DNA of 64,000 bases from Deltaproteobacteria bacterium (lineage in GTDB: Bacteria > Desulfobacterota > Syntrophobacteria > Syntrophobacterales > Syntrophobacteraceae): assembly GCA_021780695.1 (NCBI GenBank), contig JAJXYD010000025.1, positions 1 to 64,000 of the forward strand. The letters run 5' to 3'. The first letter of the stretch is position 1. Every line of letters begins with the position of its first letter. The notes under the pieces are model-generated. The model saw only the letters and a program-made list of their open reading frames with translations, had not been told where the DNA came from and ran no database searches. The position numbers were made by a program, and so were the translations under genes. This document shows, in pieces, positions 1 to 8,612 of this stretch.

Positions 1-160
1 TGACTCTTACGAAGGCCATAACGGGAGCACCGCGGCGCTCCGGACCGAAACTCGGAAACGCCTGGCCGAATTTACCCTCTTCAATCGCGGCAAGAGCGGT
101 AAGTTCGGCAGACGTGACGGCCCCCTGGCCGCCACGCCCATGAAAACGAATCTCTACCAT
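1..160 (-). CDS. 2-oxoacid:ferredoxin oxidoreductase gamma subunit, 5' part only
   Basis: Only the first ~53 codons lie in the window; the gene runs off the left edge. The N-terminus begins [20 protein letters not shown], and the GRGGQGAV segment is the signature of the gamma domain of pyruvate (and related 2-oxoacid) ferredoxin oxidoreductases, which contributes to the CoA-dependent oxidative decarboxylation of pyruvate. The start is ATG at 158-160 with a GAGGG-like ribosome site just upstream. It lies 79 bp downstream of the pyruvate carboxylase-like gene on the same strand, so it is probably co-transcribed with it and mdh. Which 2-oxoacid is used cannot be told from this fragment. Confidence 0.85.
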   Translation of the reverse strand, partial: MVEIRFHGRGGQGAVTSAELTALAAIEEGKFGQAFPSFGPERRGAPVMAFVRV

Positions 161-188
161 AAGTAAACCCTCTTTTCCTTTAATCCTA

Positions 189-215
189 GGCGGGCCGTAT
201 CCGGATTGGCCCGCC
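189..215 (-). repeat. Hairpin between the carboxylase and Por gamma genes
   Basis: Perfect 8-bp arms GGCGGGCC/GGCCCGCC with an 11-nt loop. No U-tract follows on either strand, so it looks more like an intercistronic stem (processing or partial attenuation) than a terminator. Confidence 0.4.
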
Positions 216-239
216 GGACAGCAACAGGAAAGGCTCCAA

Positions 240-2219
240 TCAGCCGATCACTGCCAGGATATCCCCTTTCTGGACACTGTCTCCGCCTTTGCAAAGGATT
301 TCTTTGACGCAGCCCGAGACATCGCATGTAATGGAGTTTTCCATTTTCATGGCTTCCAGCACCAGGATCACATCTCCCATATTCACCTTCGCTCCGGGCT
401 CAACCTCGTAGCGAATAATCATACCGGGCATGGGCGCCAATACGGGTTTGCCGCTCGCGGCCCCCTTGGGAGCGGGCGCGCATTGAGGAGCGGGAGCCGC
501 GGCCTTAACCGGTTGTACGGGCACATTAACCACCGGGGGCGGGCTTTGAACAAATGCGGCCGGCGCTATGCCCGTCAATACGGAATTGCCGTCCGCGGGA
601 TCGACATCGACCTGAAAATAGTCTCCGTCGACAAAAACATTGAAAGTCCTCGAGGCCGGACCTTTGGCGGGCAGCTCTTTTTTGGGTTTTTCGACAAGCT
701 GACCGGCTTTGGCCTTCTTTACCAACTCGTCTTCGGCCTTAACCTGTTCGATAGTTTTGGCCTTGACCTCAGCGGGCATTTGCTCAACACCGTATTTCCA
801 CTGCAGGAACCGTTTACCGGTTGTAGGATAGATGGCATAGGTAATGGCATCGTCCAGATCTTTTGCCAGAGCCCCGATTTCCTTTTTCGCCTTGTCCAAT
901 TCAGGCTCAAGGACATCGGCGGGTCTTGTGGTGATGGGCGTCTCGCCGCGCGGATAGTCCTTGAGGGCCTTTTTTTGCACTGCCGGGTCGATGGGGATTG
1001 CTGTCTTCCCATAGAGCCCGTAGCAAAGGTCCTTTACCTGCGCGGTGCACATCTTGTAGCGCTCTTCATCGGTATCGAAAAGGACGTTGTTTACGGTTTG
1101 AATACCCACGATCTGGCTTGTGGGCGTCACCAAAGGCACCTGGCCCAGTTCGCGTCTGACGATCGGAAGCTGTTTAAAGACCTCGTCGAGCTTATCGATG
1201 GCGTCCATATCCCGCAACTGGTTGACAAGATTTGAGAGCATGCCTCCAGGGGTCTGATGGAGCAGCACATTGATGTCTATGATCGACATTCTTTGATCGA
1301 GCAGGTGCTTATACTTGGGGGAAATGGCCTCCATATGCTCGCTGCATTTGGCAAGCAATTTGAGATCGAGCCCGGTGTCGCGGTTTGTTCCCTTCAAGGT
1401 CACCACAAGAGGCTCGACGGCGGGGTGCGAAGTCCTGTAAGCCCACGGAGAAAGGCATGTATCCACTATGTCCACGTTTGCCTCGATCGCCTTTAACAAG
1501 GACATATCGGCCATACCCGAAGTAAAATGGCTGTGCAGGTGAATCGGGATTTTCGTAGTGGCTTTGAGCGCTTTTACAAGGGTGTAAGCATCATAGGGGG
1601 AGATGAGGCCGGCCATGTCCTTTACGCAAATCGTATCGGCGCCCATGCTCTCCAAGGCCTTGGCCTTGTTGAGGTAATATTCCAGGTTGTAGACGGGCCC
1701 GCCCATGCGCGACTCGGTAAGAGAATAGCAGATGGTGCCCTGGAAATGTTTCTTGTTTTTCTTTACTACCTTTACTGCCGTTTCGAAATTGCGATAATCG
1801 TTTAGCGCATCGAAGATACGAAAGATGTCCATTCCGTTTTCACATGCCCGCTCGACGAAAGCTTCAACCAGATCGTCGGCATAGTTACGGTAGCCTACGA
1901 GGTTTTGGCCTCTTAGAAGCATGGAGAATGGAGTTTTCTTTATGTATTTTTTAAGGGTGCGGATCCGCTCCCAGGGATCTTCTCCAAGGAACCTGTGCAT
2001 GGTGTCGAAGGTTGCCCCGCCCCATACCTCCATAGAGTAGAAACCGACCTGATCCATCTGCTCGGCGATTGGGATAAAATCCTCGGTTCTCCCACGCGTG
2101 GCAAAAAGCGACTGGTGACCGTCCCTGAAGGTCAAATCCTGAATTTTAAGAGGATTGGTTACCTCCACGGACTCGTCGTTACCTCTAGAGACCAGCATTC
2201 CATGTTTTTCCTGCGGCAT
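240..2219 (-). CDS. pycB: Pyruvate carboxylase subunit B / oxaloacetate decarboxylase alpha-type biotin carboxyltransferase
   Basis: The 659-aa protein has the two-part layout of the family. The N-terminal carboxyltransferase TIM barrel (about 20-300) carries [10 protein letters not shown], the carboxylated-lysine segment CVKDMAG, and the metal-binding HLHSH. A conserved C-terminal carboxyltransferase region follows, then a Pro/Ala-rich hinge, and a biotinyl domain ending the protein with EAMKMEN (Lys about 625). It transfers CO2 between biotin and pyruvate/oxaloacetate. It sits between mdh and the Por gamma gene, which fits pyruvate-oxaloacetate-malate interconversion, for example in the methylmalonyl-CoA route. 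The biotin carboxylase partner is not in view, so a transcarboxylase 5S-like or decarboxylase role cannot be excluded. It depends on the biotin made by the operon at 10495-16277. Confidence 0.88.
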   Translation of the reverse strand: MPQEKHGMLVSRGNDESVEVTNPLKIQDLTFRDGHQSLFATRGRTEDFIPIAEQMDQVGFYSMEVWGGATFDTMHRFLGEDPWERIRTLKKYIKKTPFSMLLRGQNLVGYRNYADDLVEAFVERACENGMDIFRIFDALNDYRNFETAVKVVKKNKKHFQGTICYSLTESRMGGPVYNLEYYLNKAKALESMGADTICVKDMAGLISPYDAYTLVKALKATTKIPIHLHSHFTSGMADMSLLKAIEANVDIVDTCLSPWAYRTSHPAVEPLVVTLKGTNRDTGLDLKLLAKCSEHMEAISPKYKHLLDQRMSIIDINVLLHQTPGGMLSNLVNQLRDMDAIDKLDEVFKQLPIVRRELGQVPLVTPTSQIVGIQTVNNVLFDTDEERYKMCTAQVKDLCYGLYGKTAIPIDPAVQKKALKDYPRGETPITTRPADVLEPELDKAKKEIGALAKDLDDAITYAIYPTTGKRFLQWKYGVEQMPAEVKAKTIEQVKAEDELVKKAKAGQLVEKPKKELPAKGPASRTFNVFVDGDYFQVDVDPADGNSVLTGIAPAAFVQSPPPVVNVPVQPVKAAAPAPQCAPAPKGAASGKPVLAPMPGMIIRYEVEPGAKVNMGDVILVLEAMKMENSITCDVSGCVKEILCKGGDSVQKGDILAVIG

Positions 2220-2240
2220 ACAACTTTTCCTTCCAAGCTC

Positions 2241-3233
2241 TCAGTGAGAAAAAACCATATCTTTTACGCCCGCCTGCTCTTCGAGCAATTCCTTTAGGGT
2301 GGCGTCCATCTTTTCGCGAGAGAAGGCGTCGATTTCGAGCCCCTTGACCCTTTCATACTTACCGGCGCTGCAGGTGACGGGCACCCCGTACATGACTTCT
2401 TCGGGGATACCGTAGGAACCGTCGGAAGGAAGCCCCATGGTGACCCATTTGCCGTCGGTGCCAAGCGCCCAGTCGCGCATGTGCATAATGGCGGCGTTTG
2501 CGGCCGAGGCGGCCGAAGATAGACCTCTTGCCTGAATGATCACAGCTCCGCGCTTTCCTACCGTCGGGATGTATTCATCCCGGTACCAGCCCTGATCCAC
2601 CAGGTCCTTCGCGGGTTTCCCATCCACCGTGGCAAAGCGAATGTCGGGGTACATCGTGGGGGAATGATTACCCCAGACCGTTATCTTTTCCACCGATTCG
2701 ACAGGTTTTCCGAGTTTATTGGCAAGCATGGAGCGGGCGCGGTTGTAGTCGAGGCGAAGCATGCAGGTAAAGTTGGCCGAAGGCAGATCGGGGGCCGATT
2801 TCATGGCAATCCAGCCGTTGGTGTTGGCCGGATTTCCCACGACAAGCACGCGGATATCGCGTGAAGCGACCTCGTTCATAGCCCTGCCCTGCTCGATGAA
2901 AATTTTGGCATTTTCCATAAGCAGGTCTTTTCGTTCCATGCCCGGACCCCTCGGCCTTGCACCCACAAGAAGGGCGTAATCGGTGTCCTTAAAGGCCACC
3001 TTCGGATCCCCTGTTCCAACCATCCCCGCAAGCAACGGAAAGGCGCAGTCATCGAGTTCCATCATGACGCCCTTGAGGGCCTGCTGGACTTTTTCTATGG
3101 GCAACTCAAGCATCTGCAAAATTACCGGCTGGTCCTTACCGAGCATCTCCCCACTGGCAATGCGGAATAAAAGCGCATAGCCAATCTGGCCTGCGGCCCC
3201 TGTAACCGTTACGCGAACAGGACGTTTGGACAT
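2241..3233 (-). CDS. mdh: Malate dehydrogenase (NAD-dependent, 330 aa)
   Basis: Catalyses malate/oxaloacetate interconversion in the cytoplasm. Visible features are the Rossmann loop GAAGQIGYA (12-20), the mobile substrate loop [11 protein letters not shown] (91-101), LDYNRA with the relay Asp162, and the catalytic His190 in VWGNHSPTM. Length and motifs match the non-LDH-like 'cytosolic' MDH group. The start ATG at 3231-3233 is preceded by AAAAGGAG. Only 21 bp separate it from the downstream pyruvate carboxylase subunit, so the two are surely one transcript. It provides or removes oxaloacetate for the neighbouring carboxyltransferase. Confidence 0.93.
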   Translation of the reverse strand: MSKRPVRVTVTGAAGQIGYALLFRIASGEMLGKDQPVILQMLELPIEKVQQALKGVMMELDDCAFPLLAGMVGTGDPKVAFKDTDYALLVGARPRGPGMERKDLLMENAKIFIEQGRAMNEVASRDIRVLVVGNPANTNGWIAMKSAPDLPSANFTCMLRLDYNRARSMLANKLGKPVESVEKITVWGNHSPTMYPDIRFATVDGKPAKDLVDQGWYRDEYIPTVGKRGAVIIQARGLSSAASAANAAIMHMRDWALGTDGKWVTMGLPSDGSYGIPEEVMYGVPVTCSAGKYERVKGLEIDAFSREKMDATLKELLEEQAGVKDMVFSH

Positions 3234-3482
3234 TTTGTCGCTCCTTTTAAGGTTTTAAGTTTTAGCAAAGTCAATTCGGTAGAAAGCAACGCAAAAGTCA
3301 CGGTTGCGCAAAAAAGGCCTGCCTTAGTCGTGCAAAGCCGTAAAAGCGCAAAGAAAAATATACCCAGCCCCCTGTGAATCGGATTTAACGCTAGGCACTA
3401 TAGAGGATAAACATAAAGAAGATAATTGGAGACTTATTGATTTTTGCGTAAGACTTTCATGATTGCTTTGTAGGCATTTGTC

Positions 3483-5189
3483 TTACACGGGCAATTTGCA
3501 CTGCATCCTGACGCCCTTGCCGAGCCTGGAGCGAATCTCGAGAGCCCCTCCGGCAAGATTGGCTCTCTCCCTCATTCCAGCTATTCCCAAAGCTTCCGAT
3601 TCATCAATTTTTCCCACTTCAAACCCAACCCCGTTATCGACAATATTTAAAAGGAGCAGCTTACCCTTTCGCTTAAGACTTACATCCACACGGGAGGCCA
3701 GGGCATGCCTGGCGACATTGGTAAGGGCCTCCTGAACGATACGATAGGCGGCCGTGGCGACAATGTTATCGACCTTTTGCACGTTGAGATGCCTGAAGAC
3801 GCAGACGATTTCGGTGCGCTTTTCAAAATCGGCGGCAAACCACTCGAGCGCGGCGATAAGACCCAAATCGTCCAAGACTCCCGGACGGAGCCGATGGGCG
3901 ATATTGCGCACATCGTCTATGGTTTTATCCACCAGGCGGCACATGGCGTGGGCACGTTCAGCCCCGGTTGCGTCAAGTCCCTGGAGTCTTTTGAACAACC
4001 AGGCCGAATCCATGCGAAGAGCGGTAAGCACCTGCCCCAACTCGTCGTGGAGTTCCCGGGCTATTGCGGTGCGCTCCTTTTCCTGACCGTTCATGATGCT
4101 TGCGGACAAAAGCCTCAGCTTATCCTGGACCTTCTTTAGCTCGGTAATATCGGTGGATATGCCGCACACGCTCGTGGGCTGGCCCTGTTCGTCGTAGAGC
4201 GGAAATTTGACGGACAGGTAAGTGTGCAGACCGTCATCACGCGCGACAGCCTCCTCGATCTGGCAGGGACGGCGTTTGGAAAGGGTCTCGATATCGGAGG
4301 CGCGCAACCGGTCGGCAATCTCGGGGGGGAAAAGGTCGCGATCGGTTTTACCGAAAACATGTTCGCCCTCTATATTGAACAACTCCTCAAAACGGGAATT
4401 TACAAGCGAATAACGCCCGTACTTGTCCTTTATGTATATCACGGAAGGGGTATATTCGAGTATACCGGTGATTTCCAGCGTTCTTTCTCTTACCTGGCGT
4501 TCGAGATTTTTAGAATAGCGGCTCAGTTCGTCTCTTGCCGCCTTGAGCGCCATTTCGTTGCGCTTTAGCACCGATAAATCCCTTGCAACGCAAACGCTTC
4601 CGATCGTTTTGCCCAAATCGTCTTTTAACAGACTAAGGGAGAGATCCATCGGAACGACACTGCCGTCCCTTTTTTTCATAAGGATCTCGAATTCGCGCAC
4701 GAACTGGTTTTTACGAAGCTCCTTGAGCATTCTTTCGAGTTCGCCACGATCCTCATAGAGCACGAAGGCCGTCTTGCCCGCCAATTCCTCCTGGTCGTAG
4801 CCATAGATTTCAGCCGCACGCCTGTTCCATAGAATGACTTTACCGTGCCTGTCCACTATGCCGATTGCATCGGCGGAATTTTCTATGACGTTTTCAAGAT
4901 ATTCCTTGATTCGCTTGAGTTCGATTTCAGCCCGTTTCCTGTCCTCTATCTCCCGTTTGAGCCGCAGGTTGGCCTCTATCAGTTCACCTCCGTACCCGCC
5001 CGTTGCAGGCCCGATTAGCTCAGAGCAGCCCCATCCCTCGCTTCGAGGCTTTTCTGCCTCGCATTGCTCGAGGCGAAGCCGAAGGGTGCGAAGTTCATTT
5101 ATAAGCTGTTGCTTTGTTTTGTTTTCGTCTTTCACCGAACTGCCAACTGCCTCCCCCTTAGAGTTCGATAAGCTTGTTGCGGATGGCAA
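3483..5189 (-). CDS. PAS-domain sensor histidine kinase, NarL-type (HisKA_3)
   Basis: Soluble 568-aa kinase with no clear membrane segment. Order: N-terminal coiled-coil-like region with KQQLINELRTLRLRLEQCE, PAS domain 1 (about 105-215), PAS domain 2 (about 245-355), HisKA_3 dimerisation and phosphotransfer (RELHDELGQ, His about 380), then HATPase_c with NVARHA and DNGVGFE. It should autophosphorylate and pass phosphate to the regulator encoded immediately upstream on the same strand. The ATG at 5189 overlaps the regulator's end by 32 bp. A GTG at 5133-5135, placed just after the regulator's stop and behind GGGGGAGG, is an attractive alternative start. The signal is unknown; two PAS domains suggest a cytoplasmic redox or ligand cue. 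Confidence 0.9.
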   Translation of the reverse strand: MPSATSLSNSKGEAVGSSVKDENKTKQQLINELRTLRLRLEQCEAEKPRSEGWGCSELIGPATGGYGGELIEANLRLKREIEDRKRAEIELKRIKEYLENVIENSADAIGIVDRHGKVILWNRRAAEIYGYDQEELAGKTAFVLYEDRGELERMLKELRKNQFVREFEILMKKRDGSVVPMDLSLSLLKDDLGKTIGSVCVARDLSVLKRNEMALKAARDELSRYSKNLERQVRERTLEITGILEYTPSVIYIKDKYGRYSLVNSRFEELFNIEGEHVFGKTDRDLFPPEIADRLRASDIETLSKRRPCQIEEAVARDDGLHTYLSVKFPLYDEQGQPTSVCGISTDITELKKVQDKLRLLSASIMNGQEKERTAIARELHDELGQVLTALRMDSAWLFKRLQGLDATGAERAHAMCRLVDKTIDDVRNIAHRLRPGVLDDLGLIAALEWFAADFEKRTEIVCVFRHLNVQKVDNIVATAAYRIVQEALTNVARHALASRVDVSLKRKGKLLLLNIVDNGVGFEVGKIDESEALGIAGMRERANLAGGALEIRSRLGKGVRMQCKLPV

Positions 5190-5796
5190 AGCGGGTTAAT
5201 TCCGTGATATTTCGAATGTTTAATTTCTGCATCAGCCGAAACCGATAGGTATTTACCGTCTTTGCGCTTATGGAGTAGGATTCGGCAATTTCTCGAACCG
5301 ACTGCCCCATGGCGAGCAGTCTAAGGACCTGGACCTCTCTAGTGGAAAGAGTGTCCAAAAGAGATTTTTCCCGATTGCCCCTGGCGAGTCTAAAGGCAAC
5401 CGATTCAGCCGCCGATTCACTTAGATAAAACCCGCCGGAATAAAGTTTTCGTATCGCGCTAACAAGCTGTTCGGGCGCTGAACGCTTGGAAATATAGCCC
5501 TTGGCTCCCAGCCCTATGGCTCGAACCACATACTGTTCCTCTTCGTGCATGCTCAAAACCAGCACGGGCACCTGGGGATATTGCGAATGCAGCTGGGAAA
5601 TGACTTCGAACCCGTCGAGAAGCGGCATGGAGATATCGACCACCACGACATCGGGACATTCATCCTTTACCTTGCTGAGCACTTGCCTGCCGTCGGAGGC
5701 TTCGGCAATTACCGCGATTTCCCCGCTATCTTCAACGACCCGGCGCAACCCCGCCCTCACAATGTCATGATCGTCAGCCAGGAGAACTTTTATCAA
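5158..5796 (-). CDS. Response regulator, NarL/FixJ family (receiver + LuxR HTH)
   Basis: 212 aa. The receiver domain has the acidic pair in LLADDHD, phospho-acceptor Asp54 in VVVDISMP, a switch region VLSMHEEEQ and the conserved Lys in GYISKRS. The C-terminal LuxR-type helix-turn-helix starts LSTREVQVLRLLAMG and contains AKTVNTYRFRLMQKL. It is the partner of the overlapping kinase gene downstream. Target genes are not evident; the O-methyltransferase upstream on the same strand is a possible neighbour in the transcript. Confidence 0.92.
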   Translation of the reverse strand: MIKVLLADDHDIVRAGLRRVVEDSGEIAVIAEASDGRQVLSKVKDECPDVVVVDISMPLLDGFEVISQLHSQYPQVPVLVLSMHEEEQYVVRAIGLGAKGYISKRSAPEQLVSAIRKLYSGGFYLSESAAESVAFRLARGNREKSLLDTLSTREVQVLRLLAMGQSVREIAESYSISAKTVNTYRFRLMQKLNIRNITELTRFAIRNKLIEL

Positions 5797-5883
5797 ATCA
5801 TCTCCTCGAAAAGTATCCGATGGGACAGGCGCGCGCGATGCGCGCTCCTTCCCACATCCTCTAAAATTTAACCCGGCTCCCCG

Positions 5884-6870
5884 TCATTTGGGCTTTACGG
5901 CCCCAACGACACAGTCCATCTTTTCTCCGCTGCGAAGCAGCCTGGGTTCCTTAAAGCCCGCCTGGACCAGCGCCTCTTCGACTTCCTTAAAAGTGTAGGT
6001 ATCGCCCGCCCGGGTATTTACCAGCATGTTAACGGCAAACAGCGCGCCCTGCGGCGGAAAGGTGCGCTCCTCATTCATAATGTGGTCGCGAATCAAAAGC
6101 ATACCCCCCGGGGCCAGCGCCCGGTAGATTTTTTCGAACAGTTCCACATTCTGCTTATAGCCGTTCTGGTGGATAATGGCGGAAAGAAGCGCAAGATCGC
6201 ACCCTTTGGGCAGTTCATCGGTGTAGAAATCTCCCGCTACAAGGTCCACCCTTTCGAGCAGGCCCTCGGAGGAAAGCCGCTCGCGGGCCATTGAGACGAC
6301 ATCGGGCAAGTCGAACAAAACCCCTCTAAGCTTTGGATTTCGCTTTAGAAACGCTGAAGTATACGTCCCGGAAGCCCCTCCGATATCGAGCAAAGACCTG
6401 TAGGCGCTAAGATCGAGAGAAGCCGCGATTTGCTCCGAGAGGTTTTTGCCGATGGCATGCATAGCGCCGATAAAGGCTTTCCTTACATCCATATCCATGG
6501 GAACCGGAGGCTTGGACTCCGAGTCGGGCCCACGCTTTATAATGTCGGTCAGGCCGCTCCAGGTCTCCCACAGCCGCTTCATGTGAAGCAGCATCGGAAG
6601 GGAGGACTCCGCGTTTTTAGCCGAATAAACCGCGCCTTCCTCTGTTAGAGAATAGATTTTTCCCTTCTTTTTTAGCAGTCCGAAGGTCACAAGACAATCC
6701 ATCAGCCTTTCGAGAGCCCTTTTGTCCCAGCCAAATTTTGCGGCTATCTTTTCGGCGCTGTCCCATGAGTCATCGATTTTAGTAAAAAGGTCGAGTTCGG
6801 CGGCGCTAAGCACTATCCGGCTTTGCATAAATCCCCTGGCTGTTGCCATGAAGTCGTCTTTTCCATTCAT
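5884..6870 (-). CDS. SAM-dependent O-methyltransferase (plant-type/hydroxyneurosporene OMT family)
   Basis: 328 aa. The N-terminal winged-helix dimerisation region (about 10-95) contains LSAAELDLFTKI and LLKKKGKIYSLTEEG. The catalytic Rossmann part has the SAM motif LLDIGGASGTYT (about 161-172), LFDLPDVV, and GGMLLIRDHIMNEERT near the active-site region. The layout is that of Methyltransf_2 O-methyltransferases, which methylate hydroxyl groups on small, often aromatic or quinone-like, substrates. The substrate is not predictable from context. The divergent gene at 7113 begins 243 bp away. Confidence 0.8.
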   Translation of the reverse strand: MNGKDDFMATARGFMQSRIVLSAAELDLFTKIDDSWDSAEKIAAKFGWDKRALERLMDCLVTFGLLKKKGKIYSLTEEGAVYSAKNAESSLPMLLHMKRLWETWSGLTDIIKRGPDSESKPPVPMDMDVRKAFIGAMHAIGKNLSEQIAASLDLSAYRSLLDIGGASGTYTSAFLKRNPKLRGVLFDLPDVVSMARERLSSEGLLERVDLVAGDFYTDELPKGCDLALLSAIIHQNGYKQNVELFEKIYRALAPGGMLLIRDHIMNEERTFPPQGALFAVNMLVNTRAGDTYTFKEVEEALVQAGFKEPRLLRSGEKMDCVVGAVKPK

Positions 6871-7112
6871 AAGCGTCCCCCATAAGATTAAGTTTATCTA
6901 TGATTTTTTATTTTAACTCAGCCCCAATTCCTTGGATAGTCAATATCGCGGGAACCGCGCCCATTCCCTGCTCGGCCTCCTTAGACAAGAACCATATACT
7001 ATTTGCCGGAAAATACTTTAATGATAAGATTGGGCTTTGTTCAGGCCGGAGGGCAAAGATCGATCCCGGCCGGCAGCGCTTTCAGGCGGCAAGAAAGGCA
7101 AGGTGAGGGACA

Positions 7113-7586
7113 ATGACTCTCTGGGTCGACGGCGATGCGTGCCCGGCAACGATCAAGGACCTTATAATCCGTACGGCCGAGCGACTGGGTATCATGGCCG
7201 TCTTTGTGGCAAATAAATATATCAGCCTTCCCCAATCAAGCTTTCTTTCCACTCGCAGGATCGGGGTAAACCCCGAAGCCGTGGACATGCATATAACAGA
7301 AAACGCCCAGGCAGGAGACGTTGCCGTAACCCAGGACATCCCGCTTGCCTCCGCTCTTGTGTCCAGGGGCGTGACCGTTATAAGCACCCGGGGCGTCCTC
7401 TTTACCGAGGACAATATCGGCGAGCGCCTCTCCATTCGCAACTTCATGCAGAACCTGCGCGAGGCGGGCACCCTGACCCCCGGTCCAAAAGAATTCGTTC
7501 AAAAGGACGGACAGCGTTTCGCAAACACCCTGGACAGGGTGATGACCAGGCTTCTTAAGCCCAAAACCTTTTCGGGGAAGCCTTAA
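7113..7586 (+). CDS. YaiI/YqxD family protein (DUF188)
   Basis: 157 aa, full family length. The start MTLWVDGDACP is the family hallmark, with later VFVANKY, DIPLASALVSRGV and GVLFTEDNIGERLSIRNFMQNLREAG. The family is a PIN-like, metal-dependent nuclease-fold group with no settled function. The gene is followed after 3 bp by the RluA-type gene, so the two are co-transcribed. The start ATG at 7113 sits behind GGTGAGGG. Confidence 0.9.
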   Translation: MTLWVDGDACPATIKDLIIRTAERLGIMAVFVANKYISLPQSSFLSTRRIGVNPEAVDMHITENAQAGDVAVTQDIPLASALVSRGVTVISTRGVLFTEDNIGERLSIRNFMQNLREAGTLTPGPKEFVQKDGQRFANTLDRVMTRLLKPKTFSGKP

Positions 7587-7589
7587 GCG

Positions 7590-8489
7590 ATGAAAAACAG
7601 CGGGTATGTATACCGGGACCAGGTGGAAGCCTGGGGCAAGGGGCTTTCTCTTTCAGCCTATCTGGCCGAAAAATACACTCATTCGAAACAAACCGTGTGG
7701 CGCGAGCGGATCGAGGGGGGAGAAATCTTTTGCAACGGCCGCCCGGTGATGAGCGAAATCGCTCTAAGGCCGGGCGACAGCATCCTTTGGCGCCGTCCTG
7801 CCTGGGACGAACCGGACGCACCCTTGACATTCGCTCTTTTATATGAAGATAGCGACCTGCTCGTCGTGGCAAAACCTTCCGGATTGCCCACGCTTCCCGC
7901 CGGGGGCTTTCTCGATAACACCCTGCTTACCCTGGTACGAAAAGAGCGGCCCGAGGCAACGCCCGTGCACCGACTGGGGCGGGGAACCTCCGGAGCGGTG
8001 CTTTTTGCCCGAAACAAAGGTGTGCGCTCGATACTGGCCGAGGCCTTTCGCAATAACCAAATAATTAAAGTTTACCGGGCACTGGCCTCAGGGGTGCCAA
8101 GCGAGAGGGAATTTTCCATTTGCGCCCCCATAGGACGCGTTGCCCACCCCAAACTTGGAACCCTCCACGCGGTGTGCCCAAAGGGCAAAAAGGCCCTAAG
8201 CCACGTCAAACTGCTGGAGGCCCGGGGAAACACCTCAGTTTTGCAAGTCAGGATCGAAACGGGAAGACCCCACCAGATTCGCATTCATCTTGCCTTTGCG
8301 GGCCACCCCCTGGCGGGCGACCCGCTTTACGGGGCGGGAACGGCTATCCGAAACCCGGATGCCCTTCCCGGCGACTGCGGCTACATGCTTCACGCTCAGC
8401 AGATCTCTTTTCGCCATCCCAAAACGGGATCGGCCATGGACATTTTCTGTTCTCCGCCCCCAGAGCTTAAAACGTCCCAGATAATATAA
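7590..8489 (+). CDS. RluA-family pseudouridine synthase-like protein with altered catalytic motif
   Basis: 299 aa. An S4-like N-terminal region (about 20-75, QTVWRERIEGGEIFCNGRP) precedes the RluA catalytic fold: PSGLPTLPAGG, then HRLGRGTSG, then TGRPHQIRIHLAFAGHPLAG. The family converts uridine to pseudouridine in rRNA or tRNA through an Asp in HRLDRxTSG. Here that position is Gly (codon GGG), while the flanking residues are intact. It may therefore be a divergent subgroup with a shifted catalytic residue, or an RNA-binding homologue without activity. It forms a two-gene operon with the DUF188 gene. Confidence 0.82.
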   Translation: MKNSGYVYRDQVEAWGKGLSLSAYLAEKYTHSKQTVWRERIEGGEIFCNGRPVMSEIALRPGDSILWRRPAWDEPDAPLTFALLYEDSDLLVVAKPSGLPTLPAGGFLDNTLLTLVRKERPEATPVHRLGRGTSGAVLFARNKGVRSILAEAFRNNQIIKVYRALASGVPSEREFSICAPIGRVAHPKLGTLHAVCPKGKKALSHVKLLEARGNTSVLQVRIETGRPHQIRIHLAFAGHPLAGDPLYGAGTAIRNPDALPGDCGYMLHAQQISFRHPKTGSAMDIFCSPPPELKTSQII

Positions 8490-8539
8490 AACGGGCCGGT
8501 CCCGTAGAGTGGCTGATATAAAACGACAGCACTTTTTAT

Positions 8540-8568
8540 CCTCCCGGCGGACCAAGCCTGCCGGGAGG
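8540..8568. repeat. Hairpin between convergent genes
   Basis: Perfect 9-bp arms CCTCCCGGC/GCCGGGAGG with an 11-nt loop, lying between the ends of the RluA-like (+) and ABC-F (-) genes. There is no downstream T-run on either strand, so any terminator role is uncertain. Confidence 0.4.
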
Positions 8569-8612
8569 AATATCACGCAAACTTAAGGGCCGTCACGCCA
8601 AGAGGGTTTTAC

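Noticed and set aside
483-1235. 250-codon plus-strand frame opposite the carboxylase gene
   Set aside because: Antisense shadow of a strongly supported gene; composition is not protein-like and no ribosome site is present.
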